From Sphingomonas radiodurans (GTDB taxonomy: Bacteria > Pseudomonadota > Alphaproteobacteria > Sphingomonadales > Sphingomonadaceae), in NCBI RefSeq assembly GCF_020866845.1, contig NZ_CP086594.1:434001-498000 (forward strand): a stretch of DNA of 64,000 nt, written 5' to 3'. Of this stretch, positions 40,833 through 49,892 are shown piece after piece. Position numbers and translations under genes: made by a program. Each line of letters starts with the position of its first letter. Within the stretch, counting starts at the first letter, position 1. The notes under the pieces are model-generated. The model was not told the origin of the DNA and made no database searches. It was given only the letters and a program-made list of their open reading frames with translations.

Positions 40833-41465
40833 ATGTTCGAGAAGATCATCGCCGCCCTGTTCATCTTCGTGATCAGCGTCATCCGCGCCGGCGGCTATTG
40901 GGGGATCGTACTCCTGATGGCGATCGAGAGTGCGTGCATCCCGCTGCCGTCCGAGATCATCATGCCGTTCGCGGGCTATCTCGTCTCGACCGGCGAAATG
41001 AACATCTATCTCGCTGCGACGGCTGGCGCGCTAGGTTGCAATCTCGGCTCGATCGTCGCCTATGAGGTCGGGCGCCGGGGCGGGCGGCCGATGGCGGAAC
41101 GCTGGGGCAAGTACGTGCTCGTGGGTCCAGCCGAGCTCGATCTGGCCGACCGATTCTTCAATCGCTGGGGCGCGGCCGCGATCCTGATCGGCCGCATGCT
41201 GCCCGTGATCCGCACGTTCATCGCATTTCCGGCCGGGGTCGCCCGGATGAAGCTGATCCCGTTCCACGTTTACACGTTCGTGGGATCCTGGCCCTTTTGC
41301 TTTTTACTCGCTTGGGTCGGCGCCAAGCTCGGCGGTGCGTGGCACACCGACCCGCGACTCAAAGCGGCTTTTCATCAGGCCCACATCGTGATCGGTGTCG
41401 CGATGATCGCAGCGGGCGGCTTCTACCTGTGGCACAAGTTTCACGGCCTCAAGAAGAAGCACTAA
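40833..41465 (+). CDS. DedA-family membrane protein
   Basis: A 210-residue inner-membrane protein of the DedA/VTT family, implicated in undecaprenyl-phosphate or phospholipid recycling and proton-motive-force homeostasis. The typical parts are IESACIPLPSEIIMPFAGYL near residue 30-50, GCNLGSIVAYEVGRRGG, and the conserved FNRWGAAAILIGRMLPVIRTFIAFPAG block. The C-terminus is basic (KFHGLKKKH). It converges on the desaturase gene, with nine bases between stops. Confidence 0.92.
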   Translation: MFEKIIAALFIFVISVIRAGGYWGIVLLMAIESACIPLPSEIIMPFAGYLVSTGEMNIYLAATAGALGCNLGSIVAYEVGRRGGRPMAERWGKYVLVGPAELDLADRFFNRWGAAAILIGRMLPVIRTFIAFPAGVARMKLIPFHVYTFVGSWPFCFLLAWVGAKLGGAWHTDPRLKAAFHQAHIVIGVAMIAAGGFYLWHKFHGLKKKH

Positions 41466-41474
41466 TCGCCGCGC

Positions 41475-42566
41475 TTAGCGCGCGAGCATCGTGCTTCGCG
41501 CGATCTTTGCGACCAAGCCCGGCATCCCCGGATAGCTCGCCTTATGATATGGCGAGGCGCCGTCGAGCGCAGCGCTAATCCGTCGATGTGCCTCGCCGAG
41601 CGAATGATACGGCAGACCCGGCAGCAGGTGATGCAGCGCGTGGTAGCGCAAGCCGACGGGCGCCCACAGCGCCGGTAACGCGGCTGGCGGGGGCACATTC
41701 ACCGTGTCGAGGTACTGCGCGGTCACCGTCATCGCCTCGCCGTCATTCTCCCACAGATGCGCGACGAGCGTGCGAAGCTGGTTCACCACTGCCACGGCCG
41801 ACGCGACAGCAAGGATGATTGCGAAAGTCCGCAACGACATCGTGCCAGTAGCAACAAGCGCGATCAGCGACATTGCCCAGACAGCACACGCGGCTTCGAT
41901 GCGTTTCCATTGCTTCGCCGCATCGCCCTCGGGCATGCGCCGGCGGAAATCTGGGTTAATCGCGAGCGCGGATAAACGCTCTACGACCACGCGGCGCAGC
42001 GGCGGCACAATCAGCGACAATGGCGACAGCACGCCGTAACGAAAGATCAACGCCACCGGCGCCAGCGCTGCGACGACGACGAATAGCGGCAGCGACCACG
42101 GCTTCATCAGCGCGAGCGGCAGATACTCAGGATCTTCCGACGTGCCGTAACGCGTGCGGGCGTGGTGCAGGTTATGCACGCCTTCGTACATGAACGACGG
42201 GACCAGCATCGGCACGCCGATCAGCGCGTTATATCCGGTGCGGAAGCCCGGCAGCGACGCATGCTTCACGTGCGTCAATTCGTGGATGAAGCTCATTCCG
42301 CGGTACAGCGCGAGCATCGCAATGGCGCTCGCAAGGATCGTCGCCCAAAGCGAGGTGGCCATGACGGCGACGGCAAGCGCGGCGTACCCGATCACGGCGG
42401 ACGCAACCAAATCACTCCAGTAGATCGCCGGCCGCGGGGCAGTTAGATCGCGCGTCAGATCGGCGGCAGCCTTTAGCATCGCGCGATCGTCGGCGATCGG
42501 CGTGCGCGCCGTCTTCGCGGCGGCGGTCGTACGATCAAGGGTCATCGTGTTCATAGCTGTAGCCAT
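41475..42566 (-). CDS. Membrane fatty acid desaturase
   Basis: A 363-residue integral-membrane di-iron desaturase/hydroxylase. Three histidine boxes are visible: HELTHVKH at about 94, HNLHHART at about 130, and HALHHLLPGLPYH near 310. Hydrophobic helices lie between them. The regiospecificity and the lipid substrate cannot be assigned; carotenoid or sphingolipid modification is possible. The ATG at 42566 was taken, although an ATG seven codons inside is equally plausible. Confidence 0.88.
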   Translation of the reverse strand: MATAMNTMTLDRTTAAAKTARTPIADDRAMLKAAADLTRDLTAPRPAIYWSDLVASAVIGYAALAVAVMATSLWATILASAIAMLALYRGMSFIHELTHVKHASLPGFRTGYNALIGVPMLVPSFMYEGVHNLHHARTRYGTSEDPEYLPLALMKPWSLPLFVVVAALAPVALIFRYGVLSPLSLIVPPLRRVVVERLSALAINPDFRRRMPEGDAAKQWKRIEAACAVWAMSLIALVATGTMSLRTFAIILAVASAVAVVNQLRTLVAHLWENDGEAMTVTAQYLDTVNVPPPAALPALWAPVGLRYHALHHLLPGLPYHSLGEAHRRISAALDGASPYHKASYPGMPGLVAKIARSTMLAR

Positions 42567-42673
42567 TACCTGAACATAGTGGCGAGACGATGGCTCTAAC
42601 AGGGGCCGCGGTGGTGCCGCGCGCCGCGGAAAGGCCGCTCGCCATGATCGTTTATGACGATTAGACGACCCGA

Positions 42674-43825
42674 ATGGCTGCTCTGACTATTCGCCCGATC
42701 TCGTCGAAACGCGACCGCAAGGCATTCATCGATCTTCCGTTTCGCCTCTATCGCGACGATCCCAATTGGGTACCGCCGCTGAAGGGCGAGGCGCTGGGCC
42801 TGATCACACCGGAAAAGAACGGCTGGTACAGCCACGCCAAGGCGCAGCTGTTTCTCGCCGAGCGAAGCGGCAGCGTGGTCGGCCGGATCTCGGCGCATTT
42901 CGACACGCTCGCACTCGAAATGCCGGCGACGCGCGGCTTCGGGCCGGGGGCTGGGCAATGGGGGCTGATGGAAGCGGAGGACGAGGGGATCTTCCGTGAG
43001 CTGCTGGCGCGCGCCGAACAATGGCTGCGCGAAAATGGTTCGACACGCGCGCTCGGGCCAATTTCGCAATCGGTGTGGGAAGAGCCGGGGTTGCTGACCG
43101 AAGGCTATGATCACCCCCCAACGGTGATGATGGGCCATGCGAAACGTGAATATCGCGGCTGGATCGAAGCCGCCGGCTATCGCCCGGTCAAGGAGCTGCT
43201 GACCTACGATCTCGACATAACGAAGGACTTCCCACCCATCGTCCAGCGCATCATCCAGTCGGGCGAGAAGAACGCGCGGATCGTCATACGGCAAGTGGAC
43301 AAATCCCGCTTCGACGAGGAAGCGGCGATCATCCTTGGTATCCTCAACGATGCATGGCGCGACAATTGGGGCTTCGTGCCGCTTACCGAGCCCGAGATCC
43401 GCGACGTCGGCGTCAAGCTGAAGCCGATCGTGTTCAATGACCTGATCCGGATCGCCGAGCTCGACGGGCGGCCGGTGGCGTTCATGATCACCCTGCCCGA
43501 CCTGAACGAGCCGCTGGCGGGCCTTAATGGCTCGCTGCTACCGTTCGGCTGGGCGAAGCTGTTGTTGTGGCTGCGGCGGCCGAAGGTGCGCACGGTCCGC
43601 GTGCCGCTGATGGGGGTGGTGAAGGAGCTGCAGGCGTCGCGCCTCGCCAGCCAGCTCGCCTTCATGCTGATCGAATATATCCGCCGCGCGTCGGTGGCGA
43701 ACTACGGCGCGTCACGCGCGGAGATCGGGTGGATCCTGGACGACAACCAGGGGATGCGCTCGATCGCCGATACGATCGGATGCTCGATCAACAAACGCTA
43801 TCAGATCTACGAACGCGAACTGTAG
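42674..43825 (+). CDS. GNAT-like acyltransferase family protein of unknown role
   Basis: A 383-residue protein conserved in alphaproteobacteria, usually annotated as an N-acetyltransferase. The first part (FIDLPFRLYRDDPNWVPPL) and the RISAHFD and GFGPGAGQWGLMEAEDE stretches are distinctive; a GNAT-like pattern occurs near the C-terminus (ILDDNQGMRSIADTIGCSINKRYQIYERE). I do not know its substrate. It stands alone on the plus strand between two minus-strand genes. Confidence 0.75.
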   Translation: MAALTIRPISSKRDRKAFIDLPFRLYRDDPNWVPPLKGEALGLITPEKNGWYSHAKAQLFLAERSGSVVGRISAHFDTLALEMPATRGFGPGAGQWGLMEAEDEGIFRELLARAEQWLRENGSTRALGPISQSVWEEPGLLTEGYDHPPTVMMGHAKREYRGWIEAAGYRPVKELLTYDLDITKDFPPIVQRIIQSGEKNARIVIRQVDKSRFDEEAAIILGILNDAWRDNWGFVPLTEPEIRDVGVKLKPIVFNDLIRIAELDGRPVAFMITLPDLNEPLAGLNGSLLPFGWAKLLLWLRRPKVRTVRVPLMGVVKELQASRLASQLAFMLIEYIRRASVANYGASRAEIGWILDDNQGMRSIADTIGCSINKRYQIYEREL

Positions 43826-43834
43826 GTCGGGCGG

Positions 43835-43860
43835 TAGCCGGCGCCCTCGCACGCCGGCTA
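43835..43860. terminator. Hairpin between convergent genes
   Basis: Nine-base arms TAGCCGGCG and CGCCGGCTA around an eight-base loop, ten bases after the GNAT-like stop and 18 before the stop of the convergent small gene. No T tract on either side. Position suggests a two-way terminator. Confidence 0.4.
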
Positions 43861-43877
43861 TGCCCCGGGCGACGGCC

Positions 43878-44120
43878 TCAGCGCGCGGCCAGCGGATCCG
43901 TGCCCTGAGCGACCCACTGCGCACGGGTCTGGCAGGCCTTGGTTGGCATGAGCGAGCCGGTGTACTTGTCGATGACGCAGACGCGGCGCTGATCGGTGTT
44001 CGGATCGATCGAGCTGGACGCAAGGCGCTCGGCAACGGGCGCGATCGGCGCGGGAGCGGCAGCAGGTTCAGGCGAGGCAGCGCCGAAGGCCAGGGCAGCG
44101 GCGAGAGCGAACATGGTCAT
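43878..44120 (-). CDS. Small exported protein of unknown function
   Basis: An 80-residue protein with a short hydrophobic N-terminus (FALAAALAFGAAS) likely to be a signal peptide, an Ala/Pro-rich spacer and a C-terminal conserved core VCVIDKYTGSLMPTKACQTRAQWVAQG, whose two cysteines probably form a disulfide. Proteins of this pattern are common in sphingomonads, with no known role. Upstream, 44121-44374 contains no supported gene. Confidence 0.75.
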   Translation of the reverse strand: MTMFALAAALAFGAASPEPAAAPAPIAPVAERLASSSIDPNTDQRRVCVIDKYTGSLMPTKACQTRAQWVAQGTDPLAAR

Positions 44121-44374
44121 GGTGGCTTCCTTTCAGATCCGGCGGCGCCGTTGCGCTGCCTGCCAAATGCATTGCATCACGCGTGCCAATTGCTCGCGCG
44201 ACGGGAAATCAATGACTTACAAAACCGGGCCTTGCGGGTGCCGCTGATTGTCGGTGGGGATCGCCACTTCGCGGTGGAAAGCGCCGAACGGCGTTGTGCG
44301 CTTCCGGACGACATGGATCAGTAACGTGTCCGGTGGCGGACGAAGGCGGTCGTTACTGGGGGCTCGCGTTCGCT

Positions 44375-45145
44375 TTAGCGCAAGCGAACCCAGGTCGGCG
44401 CATGGTCGCTGGCCTTTTCGCGCCCGCGATATTCCTTGTCGACGCCGGCCTCGACGAGACGGTCGGCGACCGCGGGCGAAAGCAACAAGTGATCGATGCG
44501 GAAGCCCGCGTCGCGCTGCCATGCGCCGGCCTGGTAATCCCAGAAAGTCCATACGCGACCGTTCGGATGGCGTACTCGCAACGCGTCGGTCCAGCCCTGC
44601 GCGAGCATCGCGCGATAGCCACCTCGGCTTTCGGGCTGCATCAGCGCGTCGCTCGCCATGGCGCGGACCGAGAAGGTGTCGTCGTCGTTGGCGATGACGT
44701 TGTAATCGCCGGCCAGCACCGCGGGCACCTCCGCCGCGAGCAGTTCGCGCGCGCGTGCCGACAGCCGCTCGATCCAGCGTATCTTGTAATCAAACTTGGG
44801 GCCGGGTTGCGGATTGCCGTTGGGCAAGTAGATCGACGCGATGGTCAGGCCGTCAACGGCGCATTCGAGATAGCGGCTGTGCTCGTCCTCGGGCTCGCCC
44901 TGCAGCCCGCGCTGGCGCTCAACCGGATCGGTGCCCTTTGCCAGCACCGCAACGCCGTTGAACCCCTTCTGCCCGTGCCACACCGCGCCATAGCCGGCGT
45001 CGCGGATGTCCGCCTCGGGGAAGGTTTCGTCGCTGGATTTCAGTTCCTGCAGGCAGACGATGTCGGGCTGCTGCTCGGCGAAATATTCCAGCAGGCGCGG
45101 CAGGCGCGCCTTGATGCCGTTGACGTTGTAAGTGACGATCTTCAC
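44375..45145 (-). CDS. xth: Exodeoxyribonuclease III
   Basis: A 256-residue exonuclease III/AP endonuclease that cuts at abasic sites in DNA repair. The catalytic pattern is clear: IVTYNVNGI at the start, LQELKS with the metal glutamate, GDYNVIANDDD, FWDYQ, and the terminal SDHAPTW. I chose the GTG at 45145 (KIVTYNVNG follows), because upstream codons in the same frame belong to the neighbouring gene's antisense region. ErpA lies ten bases upstream. Confidence 0.93.
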   Translation of the reverse strand: MKIVTYNVNGIKARLPRLLEYFAEQQPDIVCLQELKSSDETFPEADIRDAGYGAVWHGQKGFNGVAVLAKGTDPVERQRGLQGEPEDEHSRYLECAVDGLTIASIYLPNGNPQPGPKFDYKIRWIERLSARARELLAAEVPAVLAGDYNVIANDDDTFSVRAMASDALMQPESRGGYRAMLAQGWTDALRVRHPNGRVWTFWDYQAGAWQRDAGFRIDHLLLSPAVADRLVEAGVDKEYRGREKASDHAPTWVRLR

Positions 45146-45155
45146 GCCCCCGGCC

Positions 45156-45494
45156 TTACACCGAGAAGCTGGTCCCGCAACCGCAACCCGATGCGGCGAC
45201 CGGATTGTCGACCTTGAACGCCGCACCGCCCAGCAATTCGACGTAATCGACCGATGCGCCGCGCACGAGATCTAGGCTCACGTCATCAACGACGAGCCGC
45301 ACGCCATCGGTTTCGACGATCACGTCGCCCGCCTCAGGCGCATCCGCAAAACCGAAGCGATATTGGAAGCCCGAACAGCCACCACCCTCGACTGAAAGGC
45401 GCAGGATCGCCGGCTTGTTCTGCTTCGCCGCAATCGCCGCGACGCGCGCCGCAGCCGCGGAGGTAAGGGCGATGTCTGTCGCGAGCGTTTCCAT
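45156..45494 (-). CDS. erpA: A-type Fe-S insertion protein, ErpA-like
   Basis: A 112-residue HesB/IscA-family protein with Cys40 (EGGGCSGFQY) and Cys104/Cys106 (SGCGCGTSF). The GGGCSGF sequence and the VDYVELLGGAAFKVDNP stretch are ErpA-like; it hands Fe-S clusters to apoproteins. It is upstream of xth and outside the suf operon, as is usual for ErpA. Confidence 0.9.
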   Translation of the reverse strand: METLATDIALTSAAAARVAAIAAKQNKPAILRLSVEGGGCSGFQYRFGFADAPEAGDVIVETDGVRLVVDDVSLDLVRGASVDYVELLGGAAFKVDNPVAASGCGCGTSFSV

Positions 45495-45534
45495 TACGAC
45501 GAGGTAGGCCTTGCCAAGCCCACCCGCAAGCAGA

Positions 45535-46323
45535 TCAAAGGCCGTCCTGCGCCGCCGGGCCGCTGGTCGAGACCGGGATCTGGCTGACCGAGCGATCCTG
45601 CGCCGCCAGCAGGTAATCCGCAGTCGTCAGGAACGGCACCGGGTTCACCGCGTGGTTGTCGATGCGCACTTCATAGTGGAGATGCGGGCCGGTCGAGCGG
45701 CCGGTCGAGCCCATCAGGCCGATGATCTGGCCGCGACGGACGCGACCGTTCTCGGTGACGACGATCTTCGACAAATGGCCGTAGCGCGTCGTGATGCCTT
45801 TCCCGTGATTGATCTCGACCATGTTGCCGTAGCCGCCCTGGCGATCGGCATGGCTGATGATGCCATCGGCGGTGGCGTAAATCGGCGTGCCGGTAGGGCC
45901 GGGGATGTCAACGCCGGCATGCATCGCTGCCGAGCCGCGGAATGGATCGCTGCGGATGCCGAAATTGCTGGTGAAGGTGAGATGCTGAACCGGCTGGACC
46001 GACGGGATGGCAATCACGCCTTGCTCGAGCGTGTCGAGCTTCTTCCAGGTCATAAACAGCGAGCGGAACTGTGCGTCGGCGCTTAGATCGGCCGTAGCTT
46101 CGGCACTGGCGGCGGGGATCAGCGGACCACCCGTTGCCGCGGCGTTGCGCCCGTCAGACTGTGCGGAGGCGGCCTGCATCGTCTGGCTCGACGCGCTGGC
46201 TGCACCACAAGCGGCAAAGCCGACCATCGCAACCGCGGCATTCAGCATTATGCCGCGCGGCGAAATGAAAGCGCAGGCGGCAGCTGCGAGACGGTTGGCC
46301 GGTGCGGTAAAGGTGTTGGTCAT
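45535..46323 (-). CDS. M23-family (LytM) peptidoglycan endopeptidase
   Basis: A 262-residue exported protein with a C-terminal peptidase M23 domain. Zinc-ligand motifs are MHAGVD and the HLHYEV sequence, with FGIRSDPFRG before them. The N-terminus has a long hydrophobic segment (MLNAAVAMVGFAACGAASA), as a signal or anchor. Likely to cut peptidoglycan cross-bridges or activate amidases. The 241 bases upstream up to bcp contain its promoter and no other supported gene. Confidence 0.9.
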   Translation of the reverse strand: MTNTFTAPANRLAAAACAFISPRGIMLNAAVAMVGFAACGAASASSQTMQAASAQSDGRNAAATGGPLIPAASAEATADLSADAQFRSLFMTWKKLDTLEQGVIAIPSVQPVQHLTFTSNFGIRSDPFRGSAAMHAGVDIPGPTGTPIYATADGIISHADRQGGYGNMVEINHGKGITTRYGHLSKIVVTENGRVRRGQIIGLMGSTGRSTGPHLHYEVRIDNHAVNPVPFLTTADYLLAAQDRSVSQIPVSTSGPAAQDGL

Positions 46324-46564
46324 CGAACCCCGAGCGAATCGTTGATACGAGTGACGCCGAGGCGACCCGACGCGCGTTAATCCGTCTACTGGTCTGGAAG
46401 CGGCCCCCCGCACCCTGACAAGGATCACTGACCCGCTCCGCGCGCGTTAAGCAAGTCCGCCGACTTATTCCCGCGTCAGGCCGGGAGAGTCGCGCGGCGA
46501 GTCGTTGAAGCGGCATGGATCGCGCTGGAGAATAGCTCGCCGATCAGCGGGTTGGCCACATCCG

Positions 46565-47011
46565 TCAAAGCGCTTTTGCCGCCTCCAGCACCGCGGCGGC
46601 ATGGCCCGGCACCTTCACCTTGCGCCATTCGCGCACCAATCCGCCGTCGGCGCCGAACAGGAAGGTCGACCGCTCGATCCCCATGTAGCTTTTGCCATAC
46701 ATCGATTTCTCGACCCAGGTGCCGAACGCCTCGCAAACGCTGCCATCCTCGTCGCTGGCGAGCGGCACGGCGAGATCGTATTTGGCGATGAACTTACCGT
46801 GGCTCTTGGGCGAATCCTTCGACACGCCGAGCAGTGCGACGCCAGCGGCGGCGAAATCTCCAGCCAGTGCGGAAAAGTCCTGCGCTTCGCGCGTGCAGCC
46901 GGTCGTATCGTCCTTGGGGTAGAAATAGATCACCAGCGGCAGCGGCTGATCGGCGAGGCGCAGCGGTGCGCCATCAGGCGCGGTCAGCGTTACGGGCGGC
47001 AACTTGTCCAT
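46565..47011 (-). CDS. bcp: Thiol peroxidase (Bcp/PrxQ)
   Basis: A 148-residue peroxiredoxin that reduces peroxides. The peroxidatic site is YPKDDTTGCTREAQDF with Cys39. The resolving cysteine usual five residues later is a glutamine here; another cysteine is Cys93 (GSVCEAFG). So it may be a one-Cys type or use Cys93. It overlaps the end of glnE by 38 bases on the same strand, suggesting co-transcription. Confidence 0.93.
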   Translation of the reverse strand: MDKLPPVTLTAPDGAPLRLADQPLPLVIYFYPKDDTTGCTREAQDFSALAGDFAAAGVALLGVSKDSPKSHGKFIAKYDLAVPLASDEDGSVCEAFGTWVEKSMYGKSYMGIERSTFLFGADGGLVREWRKVKVPGHAAAVLEAAKAL

Positions 47012-49661
47012 GCGTCACTCCAGTCCATACGGCGATCACTTCCTGCCGCGCCGCATCGAGCGCCGCAACTACTGCGGCCCAATCCTCGCATCGCAGCGCA
47101 CGGGCGACCAGCGCGCGTGTCGCCGACGCCTCCGGCTCGGCCGCATCGGGCGCGACGAGCCGCATGGTGACGATCAACCGGGTCAACAGGTTAAGTGCGG
47201 CTTGCAGCGGTAGATCGAGCAGTTCGATCGCGCGCGACAGGTCGGGATCAAAGCCGGTCAGCCGCGACAGTTGCGCGACATGGACAGCAAATTCGAGGTC
47301 GACGAGCCCGCCCGGGAGCAGCTTCGCATCGAGCGGACCTTGTGGCGGCTTGTGCGCGGCCATCTCCGCTCGCATCGCAACGGCATCGGCGACCACATCG
47401 CGTTCCAGTCGGTCACCAGCGAGCACTGCCTGAATAATCGCGGCGAGATCGGCGCGCGCGGCGGCCGAGCCGAACACCGGTCGCGCGCGCGTGAGGGCCA
47501 TGTGCTCCCACGTCCACGCGCTCTCGCGCTGATACCGCGCGAACGAGTCGATGTTGACGACGAGTGGACCTTGCGTGCCCGACGGGCGCAGCCGCGTGTC
47601 GATCGGGTAGAGCGGGCCAGCGGCGGTTGCTACCGAGAGCGCAGCAGTCACGCGCTGCGCAAGGCGATTATAGTAGAGCGTCGCGCCGAGCGGCTTGGGG
47701 CCATCGGACTCCGCCGCGAAATCGCCGGTGAAAAGATAGATTAGGTCGAGATCCGATGCGTGGGTCAGCGCGCCGCCGCCGAGCCGGCCAAGCGCGAGGA
47801 TCACGAACTCGCTGCCCGGCACTTGCCCGTGGGCGCGGGCAAACTCCTCAATCGTCGCGCTGGTGAGCACCTCGATCGCCGCCTCGGCGACGCGCGAATA
47901 GCCTGCAGCGACATCGAGCGGATCGGCCACGCCGGCGATGATCTGCGTGCCGAGCGCAAACCGCCGATCCCCCACGACGCGGCGAACATGATCCAGCCGC
48001 GCCTGGAAATCGGCGCCGCGTTCTCTCGCGCGCATGTCGGCGGCGAGCGCGGCGACATCGGGCATGGGATCAAAGGCGGTGGCGTCGATCAGCCCGTCGA
48101 GCAGGTCGGGGCGGCGCGCGAGTTCCTCCGCCAGCGTCGGCGCGTGGCTGAGCAGTTGCGCAAGCAGCGCGGCGAGCGCCGGCCGCGCTTCGAGCAGGCG
48201 GAAGATGTTCACCGCACTCGGCAGCCGTTCGAGCAAGCGATCGAGCCGGACGAGCGCGGCCTGCGGGACCGGCGCGTCGGCCAGCGCGGTGACGAGCCCC
48301 GGCAGCACAGCTTCCAGCGCACCCTGCGCGGCGGCGCTGCGCAGCGCCGGATAGCGTCCGGCGCGCCACGCGGCGATCCGCGCCGCTGCGGCCGCCGGAT
48401 CGTCGAAGCGGGCAGCCGACAGCCGATCCACCAACGTCGCCCCATCGCGGGTCAGCGCGTCGGAGGGTGGCGGCGCAAGGCGATCGAATATCGCTGCCAC
48501 GCGCGTGACGTGCGGCCGCAGGTGATCGAGCAGCGCGGCGCCGTCGGTGCGGCCATCGAGCAATGCAACGCGGTCGAGCGCCTCCCCCGCCGGCAATTCG
48601 TGCGTCTGACGATCGTCGATCATCTGCACGCGATGCTCAGCGGTACGCAGGACGACGTAGGCGTCGGTGAGCGCCGCCGCGTCCGCTGCATCGATCCGTC
48701 CTGCCTCAGCCAGCGAGGCAAGCGCGGCGCGCGTGTCGGGAACGCGCAGCGCGGGATCGCGCCCGCCGTGAATCAGCTGATGGATCTGCGCGAAGAACTC
48801 GATCTCGCGAATGCCGCCACGGCCGCGCTTCAGATCATAGCCGGGGCCGAATGCCTGGCCTTGCGAATAATGGTCACGGATGCGGCGGGTGATGTCGACG
48901 ATCTCGCCGATCGCACCGAAATCGAGGCTGCGTCGCCAGATGAACGGGCGGATCGCATCGAGGAAGCGGCGTCCGAGCGCAACGTCGCCGGCAGCCGCAC
49001 GGGCGCGGATGAAGGCAGCGCGCTCCCATGGCAGCGCTTGCGATTCGTAATAGGTGATCGCGGCCTCGACCGGCAGCGCGATCGGCGTTGCCTCGGGGGT
49101 CGGGCGCAGCCGCAGGTCGACGCGCAGGACATAGCCCTCGCCGTCACGCGCCTGAAGCAGTTCGACCACGCGCTTGCCGATCCGTACCGCGGCCTCGATC
49201 GGTTCCTCGTTTCGGCGCCTCGGAAGCGTGGCGGGATCGAACAGGAAAATCGGGTCGATATCCGACGAGTAATTGAGTTCGCGGCTGCCCTGTTTTCCAA
49301 GCGCAATCGCGACGAACCCGCTCGGCTCGACCCCGGGGGTGCGCTCGGTGATTGCGGTGCGGATTGCAAGGTCGAGCGCCTGGTCGGCGAAGTCACTCAG
49401 CCGGTGCGTGACGGCCGAAAGGTCGAACACGCCGGCGAGATCGCCGATCGCTACCCGTAATGCGAGACGCCGGCGTGCGCGGCGCAACGCGGTGCCCACC
49501 GGCAAATCGACGTCGATCGAAACAGGCTCGTCAGGCGACCCGCTAGCGAAGTCTGGCTCGCGCTGCAGCAATGTCGCGAGGAACGGCGAGTACCTAGTCG
49601 CGCGTGCGATCGCGTCGTGCGTCGACGACAAAGTTGCGATTTCACTTGACAATGAATTCAT
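46974..49661 (-). CDS. glnE: Glutamine synthetase adenylyltransferase/deadenylylase
   Basis: An 895-residue bifunctional enzyme that adds AMP to and removes it from glutamine synthetase in response to PII. Two nucleotidyltransferase domains are visible: the N-terminal one with SSDIDPIFLFDP (about 130) and the C-terminal one with HASDLDLIYLFTGD (about 635). Each is followed by a GlnD-type helical region. Slightly shorter than the E. coli enzyme. A small gene reads away from its start. Confidence 0.95.
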   Translation of the reverse strand: MNSLSSEIATLSSTHDAIARATRYSPFLATLLQREPDFASGSPDEPVSIDVDLPVGTALRRARRRLALRVAIGDLAGVFDLSAVTHRLSDFADQALDLAIRTAITERTPGVEPSGFVAIALGKQGSRELNYSSDIDPIFLFDPATLPRRRNEEPIEAAVRIGKRVVELLQARDGEGYVLRVDLRLRPTPEATPIALPVEAAITYYESQALPWERAAFIRARAAAGDVALGRRFLDAIRPFIWRRSLDFGAIGEIVDITRRIRDHYSQGQAFGPGYDLKRGRGGIREIEFFAQIHQLIHGGRDPALRVPDTRAALASLAEAGRIDAADAAALTDAYVVLRTAEHRVQMIDDRQTHELPAGEALDRVALLDGRTDGAALLDHLRPHVTRVAAIFDRLAPPPSDALTRDGATLVDRLSAARFDDPAAAAARIAAWRAGRYPALRSAAAQGALEAVLPGLVTALADAPVPQAALVRLDRLLERLPSAVNIFRLLEARPALAALLAQLLSHAPTLAEELARRPDLLDGLIDATAFDPMPDVAALAADMRARERGADFQARLDHVRRVVGDRRFALGTQIIAGVADPLDVAAGYSRVAEAAIEVLTSATIEEFARAHGQVPGSEFVILALGRLGGGALTHASDLDLIYLFTGDFAAESDGPKPLGATLYYNRLAQRVTAALSVATAAGPLYPIDTRLRPSGTQGPLVVNIDSFARYQRESAWTWEHMALTRARPVFGSAAARADLAAIIQAVLAGDRLERDVVADAVAMRAEMAAHKPPQGPLDAKLLPGGLVDLEFAVHVAQLSRLTGFDPDLSRAIELLDLPLQAALNLLTRLIVTMRLVAPDAAEPEASATRALVARALRCEDWAAVVAALDAARQEVIAVWTGVTHGQVAARNADRA

Positions 49662-49709
49662 ATCATCGGGTGGCGAAACCTTCCGCCGGGTCGGAGAGTT
49701 CTAACCGGC

Positions 49710-49889
49710 ATGATGGCTACCGAACACCGCAAAAATCTCCGTCCGGCGGACGGTTACTTCGTTCGCCGTCCTCGTGCTACCGACGCTGTCGGCCACGCCT
49801 TGCGTAACGCCTTCGGCGACGCAGACGATTTGCCGGAGGATTTTGCGCAGTCGCTGGCAGCGCTCGATCAAGCCACCCGCTGCCATTGA
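49710..49889 (+). CDS. Small NepR-like protein, putative second anti-sigma factor
   Basis: A 59-codon gene convergent with ecfG, ending three bases from the ecfG stop. The protein core GHALRNAF (28-35), then LPEDFAQSLAALD (41-53), lines up with GAALRSVY and VPDEMISLLGKLD of the NepR encoded at 51880-52044, with a two-residue shorter linker. NepR binds the EcfG sigma factor and is displaced by phosphorylated PhyR. So this is likely a NepR paralogue, but the call rests on a short motif and position. GGAGAG lies 12 bases before the ATG; a second ATG follows directly. Confidence 0.6.
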   Translation: MMATEHRKNLRPADGYFVRRPRATDAVGHALRNAFGDADDLPEDFAQSLAALDQATRCH

Positions 49890-49892
49890 TCG

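Noticed and set aside
43860..44324. Plus-strand frame ending in RHFAVESAERRCALPDDMDQ
   Set aside because: Most of it is antisense to the small exported protein gene, and the remaining part has no ribosome site or recognisable family; a frameshifted relic cannot be excluded.
47760..49460. Open frame of 566 codons antisense to glnE
   Set aside because: No domain, low-complexity composition, and complete overlap with a well-supported gene.
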